This document shows positions 46,481-58,038 of a stretch of 64,000 bases of DNA, piece by piece. Positions within the stretch are counted from its first letter, which is position 1. Every line of letters begins with the position of its first letter. The position numbers and the translations under genes are program-made. Where the stretch lies: assembly GCA_025558075.1 (NCBI GenBank), contig JAHLKF010000004.1:1-64000 (forward strand). The letters are read 5' to 3'. Source of the DNA: Gaertneriomyces semiglobifer. Taxonomy: Eukaryota; Chytridiomycota; Chytridiomycetes; Spizellomycetales; Spizellomycetaceae. The notes below the pieces were generated by a model, which was not told the origin of the DNA, did no database searches, and saw only the letters and a program-made list of their open reading frames with translations.

Positions 46481-47746
46481 ATGCTCTGCAAGAACTTTTT
46501 CCTCGCCTCTGCCTTTGCCGTTCTCGGAGTGTCTGCTCAGATCGACACGATCCTCGGCCCTATACCTGCCACCAAGCTTGGGCCCACCATCGGCAACTTG
46601 TATGTACCTGAGCTTCTCGTCGACACCGGCGTCGGTCGCCTTATGGTCGCCAACGTCGGGCAGAGCGGTTGCAAGCGCTTGCCCGCAGGTGCCATCGGCC
46701 AAGAAAGCAACTTGCCTATTATGGTGGAGGACGTTGCAATGAAGCGCGACAGCCAAATTGCTTTCTTGTCATCCGACCCGTACCGCGTTGGAACGGACCG
46801 CACTGGCGGATGGATGCCTGGTATGGCTCACTTGGATGCAGAATATGGCACGCGAGGAAATGGAGCGATCTTTGTCTACGACTATGGCAAGGACGCGCAA
46901 GGTACTGGCGCGGCCCAATTCATGACCAAGCTGACGATCAACCCTGCTCTTCCTTCCTTTCACCCTCATGGAATGAACTATGTGGAACTCGGCAATGGGG
47001 TGCTTCGCTTCTTCATTGTGAACCACCGAGCTCAAGCTCCGTACAACGAAAATGGTCTCTACTCGGTCGTAGAGGTGTTAGACTACGACCCGGCTGTTCC
47101 TGCCGAACTCAAGCCTGTAGCCACCATTGAGAATCCCTTGATATGGACGCCAAACAACGTTGCCCCAGTCGGGCCAACGTCGTTCTACGTGAGCAACGAC
47201 CACAAATACCGCTCCGGTCTATTGCGTAACTTGGAGGAGTACGGGCAACTCACGACCTCCAACATCATCTACTGTGACTTTGCGAATGGTTCTAACCCGT
47301 GCAAGGTAGTGGCAGATGACTTGCGCGGTTCCAACGGCATGGCCACGGACGGGAACTTGATTTATGTCAGTCAAGCTATGGGAGGAGAGCTCCTTGCGTT
47401 TGCTCGTAACGCCGACCAGACTCTCAAATTATCCAAGCGATACAACTTGGACTACCTTCCAGACAACGTGAACTACGAGCCTGCAACGAAAAGGTTGACG
47501 GTCACTGGCCACCCCAAAGCTTTCGCGTTCCAGGACTTCGCTGCTGGTAAGGCAACAACTGCTCCTAGTTGGTCAGATGTGATTCAAACCGACGGGACCA
47601 CCAAGCGCATCTTCTCCGACACTGGTGACTTGATCTCCGGTTCCACTGTCATGGCGGTTGACTCTGCACGGGACGTAGCACTGATTGGTGCGGTGTTCGA
47701 CCCAACCACCGGACTCGTCCGCTGCAAGGTTCCCAAGGGCTACTAA
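46481..47746 (+). CDS. Secreted paraoxonase/arylesterase-like six-bladed propeller
   Basis: Calcium-dependent esterase/lactonase family (PON-like). One exon, 421 residues, no introns, unlike most neighbours. Signal peptide MLCKNFFLASAFAVLGVSAQ. Landmarks are LGPTIGNLYVPE, DVAMKRDSQIAFLSSDPYR, FHPHGMNYVELG (PON family FHPHG), TPNNVAPVGPTSFYVSNDHKY, which supplies the Asn and Asn-Asp calcium-type ligands, and DLRGSNGMATDG. The substrate is unknown; lactones and aryl esters are typical. I chose the ATG at 46481 because it starts the signal peptide; the upstream ATG-less extension to 46430 is not needed. A TATA-like box sits about 85 bases upstream. Confidence 0.88.
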   Translation: MLCKNFFLASAFAVLGVSAQIDTILGPIPATKLGPTIGNLYVPELLVDTGVGRLMVANVGQSGCKRLPAGAIGQESNLPIMVEDVAMKRDSQIAFLSSDPYRVGTDRTGGWMPGMAHLDAEYGTRGNGAIFVYDYGKDAQGTGAAQFMTKLTINPALPSFHPHGMNYVELGNGVLRFFIVNHRAQAPYNENGLYSVVEVLDYDPAVPAELKPVATIENPLIWTPNNVAPVGPTSFYVSNDHKYRSGLLRNLEEYGQLTTSNIIYCDFANGSNPCKVVADDLRGSNGMATDGNLIYVSQAMGGELLAFARNADQTLKLSKRYNLDYLPDNVNYEPATKRLTVTGHPKAFAFQDFAAGKATTAPSWSDVIQTDGTTKRIFSDTGDLISGSTVMAVDSARDVALIGAVFDPTTGLVRCKVPKGY

Positions 47747-48333
47747 ATGCGAGACACTACATACCAAATATATACACAGTTGTGAGCTAGCATAGAGAAG
47801 GGTAGAAGTAAGTTATTTCATAGAGCCGTTACCTAGTATCAGAATTCATATACGCTTGCCGTGAACCTAAAGTAACTACAAAATATCACGGGCCTCTCCG
47901 TACTCGAGCAATATCATCCAACACGATTGTTGTGAATATAATCAAGTAACTGAAATATTTGGCTGGCCTTTCCAGACGCGAGGAATATCACCGCGAGCTG
48001 ACGGTACCGTGATGATTGCACACTCGTTAATCCTACTACCGACCATTTGACGCGCCTTTGTCGTGGGAATATTGGCATCCCTTCGTGGCATCGATCATCT
48101 CCTCCATATCAGACCTCATTCGTCGTGCAAGACAAGTGTCAAAAGCAAGGAAGCATTGGCTGCGTGACTAAAGGTGCGATGTGGAAAAGTTCTTTGGTAG
48201 AATATGTTTGATCATAGAATATTTCGTATGTATTGTCATAGAGCAACCAAAAAAAAACCCCCCCATTAAAGCCTGTAATACACGGTATAACTTATCATCG
48301 TCGGGTGTGCCAATAGGACAAGCCCCAACACCA
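47747..48333. other. Convergent intergenic region
   Basis: 587 bases between the 3' ends of the paraoxonase-like and adenylate-kinase-like genes. It contains an A9/C7 homopolymer run near 48249-48265. Nothing else recognised. Confidence 0.4.
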
Positions 48334-49251
48334 TTAGCGCAAGTGTCGTACATAGTTCCGCGCAGCACTGACTGTAGCCATTCTGACGTTGTAAGACGGT
48401 TGGCCGTTCAAGGCCAAACGGATGCGCCCAGCGAGCAAAGGTACTCGGCGAGGCGTCGGCAGGGCGTGTGTCACTGTTTGCCGAACTGAGTGTTGACCGG
48501 GTGAGAGGAGCGCCGTAGGCGGTGTCCACGCCGGAGGAGCCACAAATCCTCGATCAAAAGAGCTCCCCGGTACGAAATGCGCGCGGGTGATGTGATAAAT
48601 AGTGTCAGGCGACTCCGTTGCGGAAACGTCCACAACGCACTGCGTTTGAGCCGGTACCTCGTTGCGCAAAAGCCCAAGAGAAAACAGGAATTTCGCCATT
48701 CCAGACCGCTCCTCCATTGAGACATGATTCCGAAATAAATCAATCACTTTTGACGTCTCCTGCTCATGTTGTCTGATCCTTCGCTCGACCGCTGTTGGAG
48801 TGTCATCTCCGCGGCCACGTTGCAACAAGCGCTGCCGTAGCTCTTCACTTGGACAGTCGTAGTTCAGAACTAAGCGGGGCTCACCCACAATCGTTCGAAA
48901 CAGTTTGGCTTGCTTGAGGGTTCTAGGAAAGCCATCGACTAACACGCCTTTTGTTGAACGTGGCAGAATCCGGACGTGTCGGCAGAGTGTGTCGAGAACT
49001 AACTCGTCTGGCACCAGTAACCCACGAGAAATGAGGTCTCCAATGTAATTCCCACTCTCCGTGCCTAATTGTACCTCACGCCGTAACAGGTCTCCCGTCG
49101 ACAGATGCTCCAACCCGAACGTGCCTGCGATGCGCGCACACTGCGTCCCCTTGCCGGAACCTGGCCCACCCAACACTAACACAATAGGCGGAAGCGCGCC
49201 GTCACCTATTAGTTCTACTTCCTCTTTTACTATGCTATCTTGTATCGCCAT
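48334..49251 (-). CDS. Adenylate/UMP-CMP kinase-like enzyme with a ~95-residue C-terminal extension
   Basis: Nucleoside monophosphate kinase, one exon, 305 residues. N-terminal P-loop VLVLGGPGSGKGTQC, then EHLSTGDLLRREVQLGTESG, the GLLVPDELV segment, GVLVDGFPRTLKQA, LNYDCPSEELRQRLLQRGRGDD and the short LID typical of AK1/UMP-CMP kinases. The kinase core ends about residue 205. The remaining 95 residues (from VPGSSFDRGFVAPP to the end) are Pro/Arg-rich, with no known domain. Normal short-form enzymes are 190-200 residues, so this tail is unusual. AMP versus UMP/CMP specificity cannot be told by eye. Confidence 0.85.
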   Translation of the reverse strand: MAIQDSIVKEEVELIGDGALPPIVLVLGGPGSGKGTQCARIAGTFGLEHLSTGDLLRREVQLGTESGNYIGDLISRGLLVPDELVLDTLCRHVRILPRSTKGVLVDGFPRTLKQAKLFRTIVGEPRLVLNYDCPSEELRQRLLQRGRGDDTPTAVERRIRQHEQETSKVIDLFRNHVSMEERSGMAKFLFSLGLLRNEVPAQTQCVVDVSATESPDTIYHITRAHFVPGSSFDRGFVAPPAWTPPTALLSPGQHSVRQTVTHALPTPRRVPLLAGRIRLALNGQPSYNVRMATVSAARNYVRHLR

Positions 49252-49956
49252 TTTTCACTGTCGTCGCAGAGTTTGTGATACTTTCAATCTAAGGTTCCCA
49301 CTAGTACTATCTCATATATATGAGGTATCGCAAGGTTGAAATAGGCAATGCTTAAATTACGCCGCTCTTCCAAAGTAACTCTACAATGCCAGCTAACCAT
49401 CACGTTACTCAGCGCCTCCTTCGTCTACCCACCTCCACAGCTCAGACACCTCGTTTTTTTGTCAGTCAAGCTGTTTTTTTTTTGCATTGGGCCCTTCAAT
49501 GGGACGGGGACCGACTGCGCGAGTTACTATAAACAGACTCATGCCTGTAGACGACAATGGCAGGGTCAATTGGGCGCGTAAGGGGCGTAGCGGAAAACGC
49601 GCGCGGGCGGCCGGGGATTGTGTTGACAAAAGTACCCGGAAGTGATAAGCGCCTAAACGTTTTTTCACAGCCTCAAGTGACGCTGGCATTGCATTCTCTC
49701 CAGTAGTTCGAACGGAAAAGAAGGTTGGGCTCGGGCAACCCTTCAGAATTTACTTTAAGGACAATGCAAGAACTGGAGACCAAAACCGAGTCATATATGT
49801 ACAGCACATAGAGACTGTCACAGTGCAACCCATGGAACACGAAAAGAGGTAAAGCTACATACATAAAAAATACGGGATCACGGCCGCCAAAACATACTGC
49901 TGACTGGCGATCCTTATCTGCTAAGTCTATAAGGTGAATGGAAAGGATGGCCAAAT
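49252..49956. other. Intergenic region with short palindrome
   Basis: 705 bases between the start of the kinase gene and the 3' end of ARL8. It contains a 14-base palindrome CTCATATATATGAG (about 49312-49325) and T-runs near 49446-49482. No credible gene. Confidence 0.4.
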
Positions 49957-50872
49957 CTATCTCCGAGACGAGGAAGATGCATGCTTGATCAGCCAGTCGA
50001 GTGTAATGTCAATGTTGGTGGCATTTTTCGCCGATATCGAGTAACAAGCAACCTCGCGATTCGTGATACTCTTAAGCTCGCTGGAAAAAATAGGATCATC
50101 ATAAGTTTACATCGCTGGTGTAAAAATCGGTACGAATTCTTACAGATGCTCAATGATTTCGCCCACTTTGAGGGCGCCGGGCAAGTCGTTCTTATTGCCA
50201 AGCACGAGCACCGGAATGTGCGCCAGCTGCGGCTTTTCCAGTAATTGATAGAGTTCTGCCTTTGCTGCTGGCAACTTATCGTGGTCTGCGGAATCCAGTA
50301 CAAAGCTAAAAAGCCTTTGTTAGGAGTTGTGTTCCACCTAAGCAAGCGTTTGACATACTCACACTATCGCATTTACACCTCGACAATATCTCTCCCACAT
50401 ACTTCTGAATCGCGCCTGCCCCCCCAAATCCCATAGCTTCATGACCACGGCCCCTTTGGTTACTTTGCTGTAGTAAACCGCCCGTCTAAGTCCGGGAATC
50501 GTTACAACAACCCGTAAATCGCAATGCATACCGCATATTGAACCCGACCGTCGGTATCATATCTTCAGTAAATTGACCATTCTACGGGGTGAACGTGAAT
50601 ACTCAATGGCCCACAGATGTGTCGTAGCGGAAGTGCTCCGCTTACCGCGATGACATTGACCAGGGTTGTCTTTCCCGAGTTCTGTAGTCCCACAAGTGTC
50701 AGCTCCATCTCTAGCGGCAAGAAAGAACCATGAGAAAAAATGCATCGTAATAACGTGGGCATTTCATCTACGCCAATTACTTCCAGCATCCCAACCAACG
50801 TGCTCTGAACGTACCCTGTTTCCAGAAGAGAGACCGTAACCAGTTCAAAAACGCGGAGAACAAAGAGGCCAT
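49957..50872 (-). CDS. ARL8: ARL8 small GTPase (lysosome positioning)
   Basis: Arf-like GTPase that sits on lysosomes/late endosomes and links them to kinesin and HOPS. Five or six short exons on the minus strand. The first, ending near 50815, gives the amphipathic N-terminal helix [19 protein letters not shown] (ARL8 uses acetylated Met plus this helix in place of myristoylation; there is no Gly2). Next exons give [21 protein letters not shown] (P-loop), [14 protein letters not shown] (switch I), [19 protein letters not shown] (switch II, with Ala where family members have Pro), [29 protein letters not shown] (NKxD) and the C-terminal [11 protein letters not shown]. About 186 residues. The N-terminal MGSFS-type frame reading 50912 is a read-through of the first intron. 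Confidence 0.94.
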
Positions 50873-51485
50873 CGTGAGCAAGGTCTAACAATGGTATGGA
50901 GAAGCTGCCCAATCCTTATGCTCGTGTGTGCGTGCTGGTTTCGTCGGTCTGTGTATTGCATTGACAGCGGGGATTCGAAAATGCGAATTGGGGGAAAGCG
51001 CCGCGTGACGCACGGGCCTTTCGCAACGCGTTGGGGTTAGGGATTTGCGCACCTGGCGAGCACATGGTAGCACGTGCACTTCACCTGCTGCTCATGTGTT
51101 TTGCTTACTTAAGTGCCAGTGTGAGGTGGGAAGCGTGGTGAGCGTGGGAAAGTTCCCACAGCGCCAAGTTCGGCGACAACATCACATGCGCCCAACAAGT
51201 TACTTGTCGTTGGCTGAGGCGTTGGCCTTGTGGCGTTTAAATTGTGGCGTTACCCCCAGCCGCTGCTAACCCCAGCGCATCGCAACCCTAACTGCAAGAT
51301 TTCGGAACATTGTCGCGGAACTTTTTCCCTTGGCAATTTAATATGACTGGAAGAGTTTCTTCCATAGAATCGGATGCTGTTGTCGGCGTGCTCGCAGGTC
51401 GTCGTGCGGAACTCACAGGACTATTCCACTAGTGTGCGCCAAGTCTGGTAGCGCGGGAGTGTTGTGTGAAGACGAGCGCTCCATC
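50873..51485. other. Divergent intergenic region (ARL8 / GRAM-VASt)
   Basis: 613 bases between divergent start codons, holding both promoters. GC-rich with several GTGG/CACG-type motifs. No gene or RNA seen. Confidence 0.4.
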
Positions 51486-53649
51486 ATGTTGGGAGCAGGC
51501 TGTGCTCCACTCATACATAATGATGCGGTCGGCGTGCGATCCCGCGCTGCTTCCCTCTCTAATGGGTCAGTGTCAGAAGAAGACCAAGGAGGAAGATCTA
51601 GGGAAGATATGAGACTGGTGCCGACTGTCGGCAGTGGCAGCAGTTCCCACTTTCGCTCGTCGTCGAGTGGTCCGTCGGTGACAAGGAGAAATTTAAGCTT
51701 GCGTCAAAGCAAGAAGCGGTGGTTGGGCGCCGCCATGAGCGACGATGAAAGCAGTCCTGATTCTGAAATCACCCTGAATGGTGAGTGCTGTTGGCGCTTT
51801 GTCGTGTGTACAACTTTCGGCACGCTCTCACACATCTCCAGACCGCTCGTCACGGTCGAGCTCCTCTCCCATTGATACTCAGAGTCGCACAGGTATTCCT
51901 ACGCTTCCAGTGGCTCCTGCTCGCGACAGTGCAGAGTTCCATCGTTTGTTTCACTTTGCACCATCAAGCGACGTCCTGGTAGACAACTTTGCATCCGCTT
52001 GGAATCGCGATGGCCTGCTTATACAGGGTAGGATCTGGATATCTATTGGCGGATGGTACTTTCGTGGATGGACAGGTGGCATCATTTGTGCAAAATGGGA
52101 ACAAGTTGTGAACGTAAAAAAGCGCAACATTGTGGGCCTCATACCCAACTCTATTGAATTCGAAATTGCTGAAAGTGAAAGCGTGGATGAAGAGGTGGTG
52201 AACAGACCTGGGCAATCCGAAACCAACGGCGGTGACTCGCGTGCATTCTACTCTCCAGCTGGAAAGTACTTTTTTGCCAGTTTTTTCAATCGGGACTCTG
52301 CCTTCGACGTCATATGCAAAGCGTGGAACAACTGGCTCAGTGAGAACGTACTCCCGCCTGCTGCAAAGGCTGCAATGATGCTTCCTAGCCCGGCGCCTAC
52401 GCCGCCGTCCGCGTCTCCAGCCGATACACCTATCGACAGGCCGTCTACTCCTGTACAAGGGCTCCCTGCCATCACAATTACCCCCACCGAAGCCCATTTG
52501 GTTTGCACTTGTTCTGAAATAGGCACATGTCATGCGTGTTATTTGCGCCGAAAGCGAGCAAATTCAACTCCGGCATCGGCCACGTCTACCCCACCTCCGA
52601 TTTTGCCAGCTGCGTTAACGTTACCGAGAACCAGGCGTGCCCTTAGAAATCTGATTAGACCCAATAGAGGGGACGAAGGTTCAGCTGACTTTGAGCCCTC
52701 GGATAATTCAGAATGCGAGGAGTCAGGTGACGCAGGCGGCGGGGATCATATTGAAGCCGTGCAGCAGAGCGAAGCGCGAGTTTCGCATATCGCTCATGAA
52801 CGAGTGCTCCCGCACAAGACACTTGCTCAATGCTACCCACTCCCATTCTCTACGATGTACGAAGCCTTATTCCACGTCCCTGGCTTTTACACTCAGTTCC
52901 TAGAATCATACGGGGTCAAAGCAATCTCGTTCACGCCATGGATGTCCAGGGAAACTACACTGCCTCCTCCTACTGTCTACAACACTATAACAAAATCGGA
53001 CACCGCATTCTCACCAGAAATCAGTAAACTTCAAGCCGGCGACCATCGGCAGCTCAAATATACGATGCCCTTGCAAAACCCCCTCGGACCGCGCTCAGCG
53101 CCCTGTGATATTAGTGAAACCATCGAATCAGTATCTGAGACGCATATTTGCACTCTTGGAATCGCAAACATGGGCGAAGTTCCTGGGGCTGGGAGCTTTG
53201 AAGTACATACAAGAATCTGTCTGATTCAAGAACGAAAAGATCAGACCAAATTGGACGTCGCCACTGAAATTGTTTTTGTCAAATCGAGTTGGCTGCGAAA
53301 AGCCATTGAACGCGCCACACCTGGCGAGCAGGTGCGTTTTTGGAAAGCGTTTGAGAAAGACGTATGGAAGTTGTGTCGGAACGTACCAAAGAGTCAGCGT
53401 CAAGCTACAGAGGATGAAGCGGAACCAGGTTCCGCTGTTGAGATTGAAGAAGACTCGTCAGAAAGTGCATACCCATCGCTCGGATTAGAGCGTTCGGTAA
53501 CGTCAACAACGACATTCAGCAACCTATTGATGAAGGCCATCATTGTTCTACTTGCGGTTTGGGTCTTGTCACTTGTTCTCGGCGTATGGGGTATATGGCG
53601 TTTGGTTCGTGCGATGGAAAGAGTTGAACAAATAGCCTTTCTTCGATAG
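51486..53649 (+). CDS. GRAM-VASt membrane-contact sterol-transfer protein (Lam/Ltc/GRAMD1 family)
   Basis: ER-anchored protein that moves sterol at membrane contact sites. Two exons, 51486-51780 and 51842-53649, 700 residues. After a disordered Ser-rich N-terminus comes the GRAM domain (about 125-240: EFHRLFHFAPSSDVLVDNFA, GRIWISIGGWYFRGW, KWEQVVNVKKRNIVGLIPNS). Then a Pro/Ser-rich linker, and the VASt (START-like) domain around 435-610 (TLAQCYPLPFSTMYEALFH, QFLESYGV, RQLKYTMPLQNPLGPRSAPC, with FVKSSWLRKAIE near its end). A C-terminal membrane helix follows (LLMKAIIVLLAVWVLSLVLGV). This is the order seen in yeast Lam proteins and animal Asters. The ATG at 51486 is the first in a frame open from a GTG at 51432. 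Confidence 0.9.
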
Positions 53650-54266
53650 CTGAATAGGGCTGCGGCCATTTTTGTAAATATTTGCAGGTGAACAGTCGAT
53701 GTAGGCGAAGGGAGGTAGGACATGCAATCTTGTTGCTATAGAGTATTTTTCTTTTTTTTTGGCATTTTGGCATTATCCGGATCTGTACGTTCAGCACTTG
53801 GGGCGCGTGGACAGGTCGAATGCTTCGCACCATTAGTCGTAAGAAACCTTTCGACAAGACGAGAGCCTCAACGAGATGCGCTTGCGCTTGCGCGCTTGTT
53901 GATCGCTACGATGACATGACATAATCGTCGGAGCTAGCGTTATCAATAATGGCCGCGCGACACGCTTTGGACGGCCAGGTTAGAACTTTGGTATCGGGTA
54001 TCTTGGGTTCAACGTGAGGGTCATGCTATTCATGCGTCCGTTGGACACTTTGAAACATGCTGCGTGGTGTTTGCAGTAATGAGGCAGATTGGATTTGGTT
54101 TGGCGAGACGTAGCCGATCCTACACACCTGCCAGTTTCAACACTCATCGGGAAACGGGGGAGATGTCAACGTTCAACTCTTCAAAAGAAGGCGATGATGT
54201 AGGGCCCTCAATATTTTCTTTTCCTGGTTCCCGAACGGAGGGTGTGCCTCGCAGCCGGAGACGCCG
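53650..54266. other. Intergenic region before the histidine kinase
   Basis: 617 bases, same-strand neighbours. A plus-strand frame (54160-54303) could be an alternative first exon of the kinase, with a GTAACA donor at 54304. Otherwise no gene. Confidence 0.4.
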
Positions 54267-57200
54267 ATGGCTGAAATTACTAGATCCGCGGCGTTCAATC
54301 AAGGTAACATTCCAGGTGCTCTGGCCATGGCTTCTCAACGTTTTAATCTCACAGTGGTGTCCACACGTATGAAGACTCGTCTAGCAATTGCCATGTTTGT
54401 AGTATCGGTCATCATGCTTGGAGTCTCTGTAGGTGTCACCGCGGGAGTGCTTGTCAAGCACCTCCGCCGCAACTCTGGAGAAGCCCTTTACCGGCGTGCG
54501 TTCGGGGTGAGCGTCACCTACGACCAACTTCTCTTTGAGCGCTACTCCGACATCCGCATCATTGCGTCTCTTAAACACATTCGCGATCCCACCACACCGG
54601 ACTCTGAGCTTCAACTGCTACTGGACGACACTAAGGCCACGTTTGAGTTTTATTCCTGGATCGGCATCGCAAATATGAATGGGATCGTGCGCGCGGCTAC
54701 AAATGGAGTCTTGGCTGGCTTTAATGTCAGTGCACGGCCCTGGTACAAGGAGTGTCTCGATGCGGACCCGGATAACCCTCGCCCGTACCTTGGGGACGTG
54801 CATGATGCCCTACTGCTGCAAGGCGCGCTGCAGCTAAAAGAACGTCTTCAGCTAGTTGATGTGAGCATGCCGTTGTTTGACATGAATGGCGTTCAAATTG
54901 GAGTTGTTGGCGCGCACTTGGATATCAACCTTGGAAGGTTTATTGAAAAGACGGCGTTGAATGCAGACGAGCATTTGTATGTGCTCACAGAAAACGCGAT
55001 GGTACAAGCCCCTCGTACTGTAGACGATAAGCTCTTTGAAGATGTCCCACGCGGAGAAGATTCGGCGTTTGCGAAAGCGGGCCAAGGGTTATCAGGGTAT
55101 CACGTTGAGGAGTGGCCGTCAGGAACGCGTTACCTAGTGGGGTATACCCAGGCAAAGGGATACCGAGATATTACCCTTGGCTGGCGGATCCTCGTCCGAA
55201 AAGCAACCAGCGACGCTTATGCAACGTCTAAACAAGTGATCAAGATTTTAGGTATCACGTACCTTTTTCTGGGGCTAGTCCTGGTTGTCTCGTCGTATAT
55301 GGTTGCGCATTTGACAACGGCTCCACTCGTCCAAATCTCTCGTGCGGCTGACTCGATTAGAAAACGCGCTGCCATGCCCAACATTCCCACTGTCAAGGGA
55401 TACGATGAGATAGCACGCCTATCCTATTCTCTCAACGCGCTCATCAACGCCTTGATTTTGCGAGAGCTGCATTTAAAGCGTGCAAATGAAGACTTGCGTG
55501 ATAAAATCGAGCTTATTAAGCTGACCGAAAATCATCTGCGAGAGTCCGAGGAAAACTTTCGATCATTGACCGACTCGATTCAAGAAGCGTTTATCATTGT
55601 AGAGGTTGGGAACGGTGACAACCCAAGCCGAGAAAATCTGCTGCATCTTTCGCCGGCGTTTACGAAAATGTTTGGTATACCCATCAGTGAAATGCACAGG
55701 GATCCAACTTGTTGGTTGGGATTAGTGTTCGACTGCGATCGTCCTGAAGTCGTTGCGGCTTTCGAGAACCGAATGGAAACCTCCCTCAGTCTTACGTTCC
55801 GCGTTCACCCTGGTCCACTTGCCGAACCCCAAGCCCCGCGTCACATTGCGCTCCGCACGCACCCGTCTCGTATCGATTCCTCCAAGCATCAATTCGTATA
55901 TGTTCGAGTATTCGGCGTCTTCCAAGACATCACTGAGCTCAAGATGGCACAGTTGGAGAGTATGAATAAGAGCAGTTGGGTACGACAGGTGGGACATGAA
56001 ATCAGGAACCCTTTAGCCGCAACGTTCACGATGATTCATCTGCTGTTGGAGACGGAGTTGACTCAAGAGCAGACAGACTTGCTGTTGACTATAAAGCAGA
56101 GTAATGATAACTCGCTGACGTTGATCAACAGTATCCTGGGTGAGTTGTTCAACAACGGGTTGTGTCATTATTTTCGCGGTTTTTCTCACTGGGAAAAAAA
56201 TAGATCTCGCCAAATTGGAGGCGGGCGAAATGACGCTGGAAAATATCCCATTCAACCTTTGTGCGCAAACCGAGGACGTGCTTGAACTCATGGCGCCACA
56301 AGCACAAGCCAAAGGACTTCGTGTAGGGGGATATGTATCACCACTTGTGCATCCGTGGGTCAAGGGAGATTCACTGCGATTACGCCAAGTGATTATAAAT
56401 CTGTTCACGAATGCGGTCAAGTTTACAAAAACGGGACACGTCCTTTTGAGGATCGAATTGGCGGAAGAGCATAACGCTGATGGGAACGGTAGAGTGAATG
56501 ACCAAATGGAGCAGCTACTGCCGCAACAAGAGGGTGATGGAGACGTGTACATACGTGTTTCTGTGTCAGATACAGGAATCGGTATAGCACCTGGCAATCA
56601 AGGCAAGCTGTTCAAGGAGTTTCAGCAAGCTGAAAGTTCTACATCACGGATGTATGGCGGCACGGGCCTCGGTCTTTCGATTGTGCGCCGATTAGTTCAA
56701 ATGATGGGTGGTGAGGTTGGTATTGTGTCGGCGGTCGGCCGAGGATCCACATTTTGGTTTACTGCGCGACTGGCAAAGCAAACGCAGATGGATCGATTGA
56801 ATGACCAGTTCGAAGAGGTTGGGGTGGTCATTGTCCGATGCGATGGGAAAAGGGTGATGCTTGTGAGCAAGTGGAAGGTCATGGCAGAGATTGTGGGGTG
56901 TGCGGTCATACCGCTTGGTGGAGAGCTGGTAATGGTGGAAAGTCTCGAAGCCGGGTTGGAACGCATCAACAGGGGCGAGAGTTTTCACGTTGCGTTGGTA
57001 GATGAAGCTGGGTTGAGTGACCGAATCATGATCATGACCTTGGCAAAGCATGTTCCCATAGCCGTTATTAGCACCCGGGAGAACCGAGAAAAGGTCCGAG
57101 GATTGGTGCAACCCGATCACATTGTCAATGTGACCGATCCGATCAAAGTGCGACGGTTGCAGACGGAGATTGTGTCACTGATGAGTGGCAAAGATATGCC

Positions 57201-57813
57201 CGTGTCGCCGAGTGCACAACTGACGAAACTGCGGGCAGAGAAGCGACAACAGCAAGAGGCGGGTATGGTACTGCAGGACGGGACGCGGATTTTGGTCATG
57301 TTGGTAGAGGATAACTTGATCAACCAAAAAGCGGTTGGTAAACAGTTGGAACGGATCACGGGCGCCCCTCCGTTGATTGCAGGCGATGGCCAGGCATGTC
57401 TTGATATCCTCACATCATTAGAAGCCGAACAGAAGCCGCTGCCGGATCTCATATTTATGGACGTGTGCATGCCCGTCATGGACGGGCTCACAGCGTGTGA
57501 CACTCTGGTTCAAAAGTACCCGGAAGAGCGTCGACCGGCCATTGTGATGATGACAGCCAACGCATTGCCCGAGGATTATGCTCGATGCATGCAAATGGGG
57601 GCGGACAGCTATTTGCTGAAACCAGCGAGTCGCGACCTGCTAAAGGAGACAATGAGTGTCTGGTGGAGGGTAGTGAGAGAACGGCGATTAGGACGAAGAA
57701 GATCCGCGAGCTCGCAGAGCTTGGCGCGGAGCGTCATTGTAGAAGAGACTATTGCAAGGTTAAGTGGAGAAAAAGAAAAGCCTAAACCGCCTAGTGTCGA
57801 GGAGGACTCTTAG
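54267..57813 (+). CDS. Membrane hybrid histidine kinase (dCache-HAMP-PAS-HisKA-HATPase-pseudoREC-REC)
   Basis: Sensor kinase of the multistep phosphorelay. Exons 54267-56139 and 56204-57813 (1160 residues). Membrane helices at about 38-63 and 323-348 enclose an extracellular Cache-type sensor (FEFYSWIGIANMNG, ARPWYKECL, VDVSMPLFDMNGVQIGVVGAHL). HAMP at about 350-405, coiled coil, and PAS about 425-555. HisKA has phosphoacceptor His577 in GHEIRNPLAA; across the splice comes SIL-DLAKLEAGEM. HATPase_c has NLFTNAVKF, SDTGIGI and GGTGLGLS. A receiver-like domain lacks the usual acidic pocket (starts GKRVMLVSKW). A final true receiver follows (MLVEDNLINQK, FMDVCMPVMDG with Asp1044, MTANA, LLKPAS). 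Phosphotransfer to an HPt protein elsewhere is inferred. An upstream exon could replace the first 36 residues. Confidence 0.94.
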
Positions 57814-57964
57814 AATTCCATGTATACATTCTGATCTTGTACATATATAGATTTTTCTCTCTCGTACAAGTTCTCTGTCATCCATCTGCCTGTGCTGCGA
57901 TACCATGCAAGGGCTGTACTATATGTTTCCATATGATCTACAGCCACACTCTCGCAATGAGCAG

Positions 57965-58038
57965 GCCCTCGTGGTGTAGTGGATTAGCACTTCTGACTTC
58001 TAATCAGACGGTCGCAGGTTCGAACCCTGCCGGGGGCG
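57965..58038 (+). tRNA. tRNA-Arg (anticodon TCT)
   Basis: Full cloverleaf without intron: 7-pair acceptor GCCCTCG / CGGGGGC (57965-57971 with 58031-58037, one T-G pair), D arm, anticodon stem TCTGA/TCAGA around loop CTTCTAA (anticodon TCT, Arg AGA), T arm GCAGG-TTCGAAC-CCTGC, and discriminator G. Box B is GGTTCGAACCC. A T-run follows at 58042-58046 as Pol III terminator. Read on the plus strand. Its 3' half recurs downstream; see the repeat. Confidence 0.96.

Noticed and set aside
48249..48265. A-run followed by C-run, possible slip site or sequencing artefact
   Set aside because: Lies in a non-coding gap, so there is no frame to test; could be real or an assembly error.
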